A stretch of 43,906 nt of DNA, taken from contig CAJOOC010000086.1 of the NCBI GenBank assembly GCA_905236165.1, positions 1 to 43,906 on the forward strand. Direction: 5' to 3'. The notes beneath the pieces were generated by a model. It had not been told where the DNA came from, did not search any database, and saw only the letters and a program-made list of their open reading frames with translations. The translations under genes were made by a program, and so were the position numbers. The DNA comes from an uncultured Prevotella sp. GTDB lineage: Bacteria > Bacteroidota > Bacteroidia > Bacteroidales > Bacteroidaceae. Positions 43,101-43,906 of this stretch are shown here, piece by piece (the stretch's first letter is position 1; every line of letters begins with the position of its first letter).

Positions 43101-43331
43101 TCGCCAATCAAAGATGAGAATGCTGGTAGTAGTATCGGTAGTTATGAGTGTTGTTATGGTTATACAACCAACAATTGGGGAACTCTCGGCAAGCGTGTTC
43201 GTTTGGCCCTCCGTTTTCGCGGTACTGCGAATACTGCGTACTGTTCGCCGCGCAACTGGTATGCGAACATCAGCGCTTCTAATGCTAATCGCTACTATGG
43301 GGGCTCGGCTCAGGCTAAAATTGGCACGTAA
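40101..43331 (+). CDS. DGR target protein, probable receptor-binding virion protein
   Basis: 1076 residues with a beta-rich body. The C-terminus is encoded by the variable repeat (43203-43315) and carries the diversified positions: T1042, T1045, Y1054, I1057, Y1065 and Q1071 differ from the template-encoded N, N, N, N, N and K, and A1070 differs silently. The pattern around them (RLALRFRG, then AYCSPRNW and NANRYYGGSA) is like the C-type-lectin-like variable domains of other DGR targets, in which variable residues form the ligand face. The gene begins 12 bp after the preceding virion gene, so it is in the late operon. The role as the receptor-binding tip is inferred from DGR systems such as Bordetella phage Mtd. 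Confidence 0.85.
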   Translation: MKKRTYVGAVTRPISLTAAIRVENPYNDQNTDQYGTLTQSLDSLTAEYYPNRQTYPTILGLHVLMEDPNGNTVQTEVTWGGRNTVAWEIIRNGVTIAVTAQSVGDFTLNGQQLRVKLNQTVADGNVFVRATGTFYDSVGRAQTAVAEVLMGLSVSTATNLALLRDKLGTVGYVGEFFRLNPLTLDTETKLENAANWKKKCAVQLCEGTMPIPDAFPLNSNGDITDEEDYADTPQGSAFYFWFYRTPDNRLIQCTQDTEWIDGAWLSNGTAAKEVTVDLTKVQQVRLVCRAGYIPYGQLEDYLDDDGLVRPEKLMLGFREMTFDVGVELPDVERITVADIAHCRLERTELDSSSITIIKRAMVTAGGTTLNNLTEITPHTIGTQSWVEKLYAIEWFLTDAGGDDISIGTGEWLRISPAQLASLNGAPLDADNMPPMTVSVEPRYPKLTGNNYVEGYVRGASAVTPSQQQGNKAFLKQLDLWLIDTTDNENETTRGLKLMRNNILRFAGGCWAPAVRISEEMAADALLELWRKNSSGEFVKYCDAGSYEPEAYVENVLRPYFSGTLAGWYTEEDGGWPRLYKIVESEYVEAHARTPWETTKTKFTIGVGYAFGVYLLDHQKRNDGEWEWNGIFTDQTKWDGIDISQYYLPPTAFSPGPVTQIEENGKTVFRNFFYLQHPQGGIGGVSAAGILGSTMFNETGRAYPKTDDVNALTNATRARANNSVEGRSYPFAEGGFHALNTLITSQELLYSRRNPFVGTMFGSGISSNDTCNSEATWRKNGGIRHKVDGTSDYRYVLWSAKLPVKSAASSNKDASEDLNDNHPKEQCMESQLAASFAAEFGIAPTTNTASPVYFDMYGGKYYWMKPDGVESLDEGYMNVRVYRELSDILTGYNSDGEQTTCEVTAILRMSLMGGMNLSGDISMYAQGGAEVVGECTINPSTSKYGNPLTAYLIPDQTKWQNDTEVSKNAPEKFLIEECNDAIMTGEGTNIANGYYKRRIGYSPIKDENAGSSIGSYECCYGYTTNNWGTLGKRVRLALRFRGTANTAYCSPRNWYANISASNANRYYGGSAQAKIGT
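43203..43315 (+). repeat. DGR variable repeat (VR)
   Basis: 113 bp matching the template repeat at 43570-43682 (offset 367) except at seven positions: 43225 C, 43234 C, 43260 T, 43270 T, 43293 T, 43310 T and 43311 C, each opposite an A in the template. The differences are three A-to-C and four A-to-T. Homology ends at 43315: the next bases differ with no A bias. The 3' part (CTATGGGGGCTCGGC) is identical and GC-rich, as at the initiation-of-mutagenic-homing site of other DGRs. Confidence 0.93.
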
Positions 43332-43340
43332 GGCGCAGCA

Positions 43341-43400
43341 GCGCTGCAAGCGCAATAAAGCCGCTGCAAGCGGCGCGGAAATGGCGGCCTTCGGGCCGCC
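43341..43400 (+). other. Three consecutive hairpins downstream of the VR
   Basis: GCGCT-GCA-AGCGC (43341-43353), CCGCT-GCA-AGCGG (43361-43373) and GGCGGCC-TTCG-GGCCGCC (43383-43400), with the first starting 25 bases after the VR end. A hairpin or cruciform just after the VR is known to promote homing in Bordetella phage DGR; this set may do the same or act as a transcript end. The third loop is a stable C(UUCG)G tetraloop. Confidence 0.7.
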
Positions 43401-43451
43401 TCGCCAAAAAAAAATACTGCTAAAGCTTACGCGTGTGTCATATTTTTTTAT

Positions 43452-43459
43452 TACCTTTG
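43452..43459 (+). promoter_or_regulatory. Probable promoter for the template repeat RNA
   Basis: TACCTTTG is a perfect -7 element 110 bp before the TR. A -33 element is not clear. It would drive a separate transcript through the TR and the reverse transcriptase. Confidence 0.55.
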
Positions 43460-43569
43460 TCGGCGAAAATTATAAATCCACGGGCGTCGTGTCAACTTCT
43501 GCATCGGGACTGAGGCTCTGAAATACGAGGACGTGGTTGAGTCAGTAATGACAATAGGGTGACGTGTCA

Positions 43570-43682
43570 TTGGCCCTCCGTTTTCGCGGTAATGCGAATA
43601 ATGCGTACTGTTCGCCGCGCAACTGGAATGCGAACAACAGCGCTTCTAATGCTAATCGCAACTATGGGGGCTCGGCAAAGGC
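43570..43682 (+). repeat. DGR template repeat (TR)
   Basis: 113 bp with 26 adenines. Read in the frame of the target it gives ten AAY codons (Asn), plus TAC, AGC, TAT, GCA and AAG codons. AAY codons cannot become a stop by change of A, so nearly all variants stay full length; only the single AAG codon could give TAG. No protein is predicted here. The TR would be transcribed and copied by an error-prone reverse transcriptase with adenine-directed mutation. Confidence 0.92.
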
Positions 43683-43880
43683 GAGAAAACCATATATCCG
43701 TGACACGCACCCGCCCGGAAACGGCGAACATAAAAGACCTGCGAGGTGGCGGCATTCTCAGGAATGTGTCTGGTAAGCGCCTCATGGCTCAGCCTGAGCC
43801 GATGTGATAAGTAATTTGATTATTAATTCAAGTTTCGCAAGTTCCTAACTTGCCAGTTTTAATTGATAAAGTTCAACGAA
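43683..43880 (+). ncRNA. TR RNA 3' spacer
   Basis: 198 bp between the TR and a possible next gene; in the known system this spacer folds and primes cDNA. Hairpins GGCTCA-GCC-TGAGCC (43786-43800) and GCAAGTT-CCT-AACTTGC (43837-43853) are visible. The 3' end is not defined. Confidence 0.45.
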
Positions 43881-43906
43881 ATGACTGAGTTTATCCGACC
43901 GATTCA
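43881..43906 (+). CDS. Possible start of the DGR reverse transcriptase
   Basis: An ATG at 43881 opens a frame (MTEFIRPI) to the right edge, after an A-rich leader. DGR reverse transcriptases usually follow the TR, so this is the expected place, but eight codons show no family feature. It could equally be another gene or none. Confidence 0.3.

Noticed and set aside
43190..43202. Extension of the VR/TR match to the left, including a further A-to-T position (43202 against 43569)
   Set aside because: The bases before it (43201 and 43568 onwards) do not match, so this position is outside the reliable alignment and was not counted among the seven.
43114..43521. Frame across the VR and hairpins that could be taken for an Avd-like accessory gene
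   Set aside because: It is the shifted frame of the target gene plus the low-complexity hairpins, with no helical bundle pattern of Avd.
43559..43807. Short protein frames across the template repeat
   Set aside because: The TR in this frame is a shadow of the copied coding sequence; no start signal and no conserved product.

Overview
The window is a piece of a Bacteroidales chromosome, probably Prevotella or a close relative. The host block starts with the end of the ribosomal alpha operon (rpoA-rplQ), carries a secreted C10 cysteine protease and long surface lipoproteins, and many genes have the Bacteroidetes promoter form TTTG/TTG-N19-TAnnTTTG instead of Shine-Dalgarno-rich leaders. From about 12.2-12.5 kb to the right edge the content is a prophage. 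Only its left part is visible: no integrase, no right end and no attachment sites were found.

Host block (1-12.2 kb): rpoA (3' part) and rplQ with a terminator; a hemolysin III/TrhA-like membrane protein; a leftward pair made of a C10 protease and a 48-residue small protein; gluQRS; cytidine deaminase; a solo AraC-type DNA-binding domain; a 1274-residue coiled-coil lipoprotein and a smaller lipoprotein. The intergenic spaces here hold a perfect 26-bp inverted repeat, a 22-bp tandem repeat and AT-rich repeats around gluQRS.

Prophage early region (12.5-19.9 kb): a leftward repressor-like gene faces a rightward run of small genes that includes a LuxR-type regulator with a run of eight G near its start. 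A promoter-driven, highly structured untranslated region precedes the 15.57-kb gene. A 1095-residue primase-helicase follows. Between its terminator and the next promoter lies an array of TGCACACA iteron-like repeats, a good candidate for the phage replication origin.

Prophage virion region (20.4-43.3 kb): a ClpP-type prohead protease fused to a scaffold-like tail, a major capsid protein with an Ig-like domain, packaging genes ending in the large terminase, a small accessory block (MutS domain I-like, phosphoribosyltransferase and small proteins), then a portal-like protein, connector-like proteins, and large adsorption proteins. No tape-measure gene is visible.

The most notable system is at the right end: a diversity-generating retroelement (DGR). 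The last 113 bp of the 1076-residue virion protein gene (variable repeat, 43203-43315) is copied at 43570-43682 (template repeat). The two copies differ at seven positions and every one is an adenine in the template. Ten AAY codons in the template give a diversifiable, stop-free C-terminus; five are already changed. Downstream of the variable repeat are three consecutive hairpins, and a promoter -10-like element lies just before the template repeat. The reverse transcriptase must lie past the right edge and is not seen here. The inferred role is to vary the tip of a phage receptor-binding protein.
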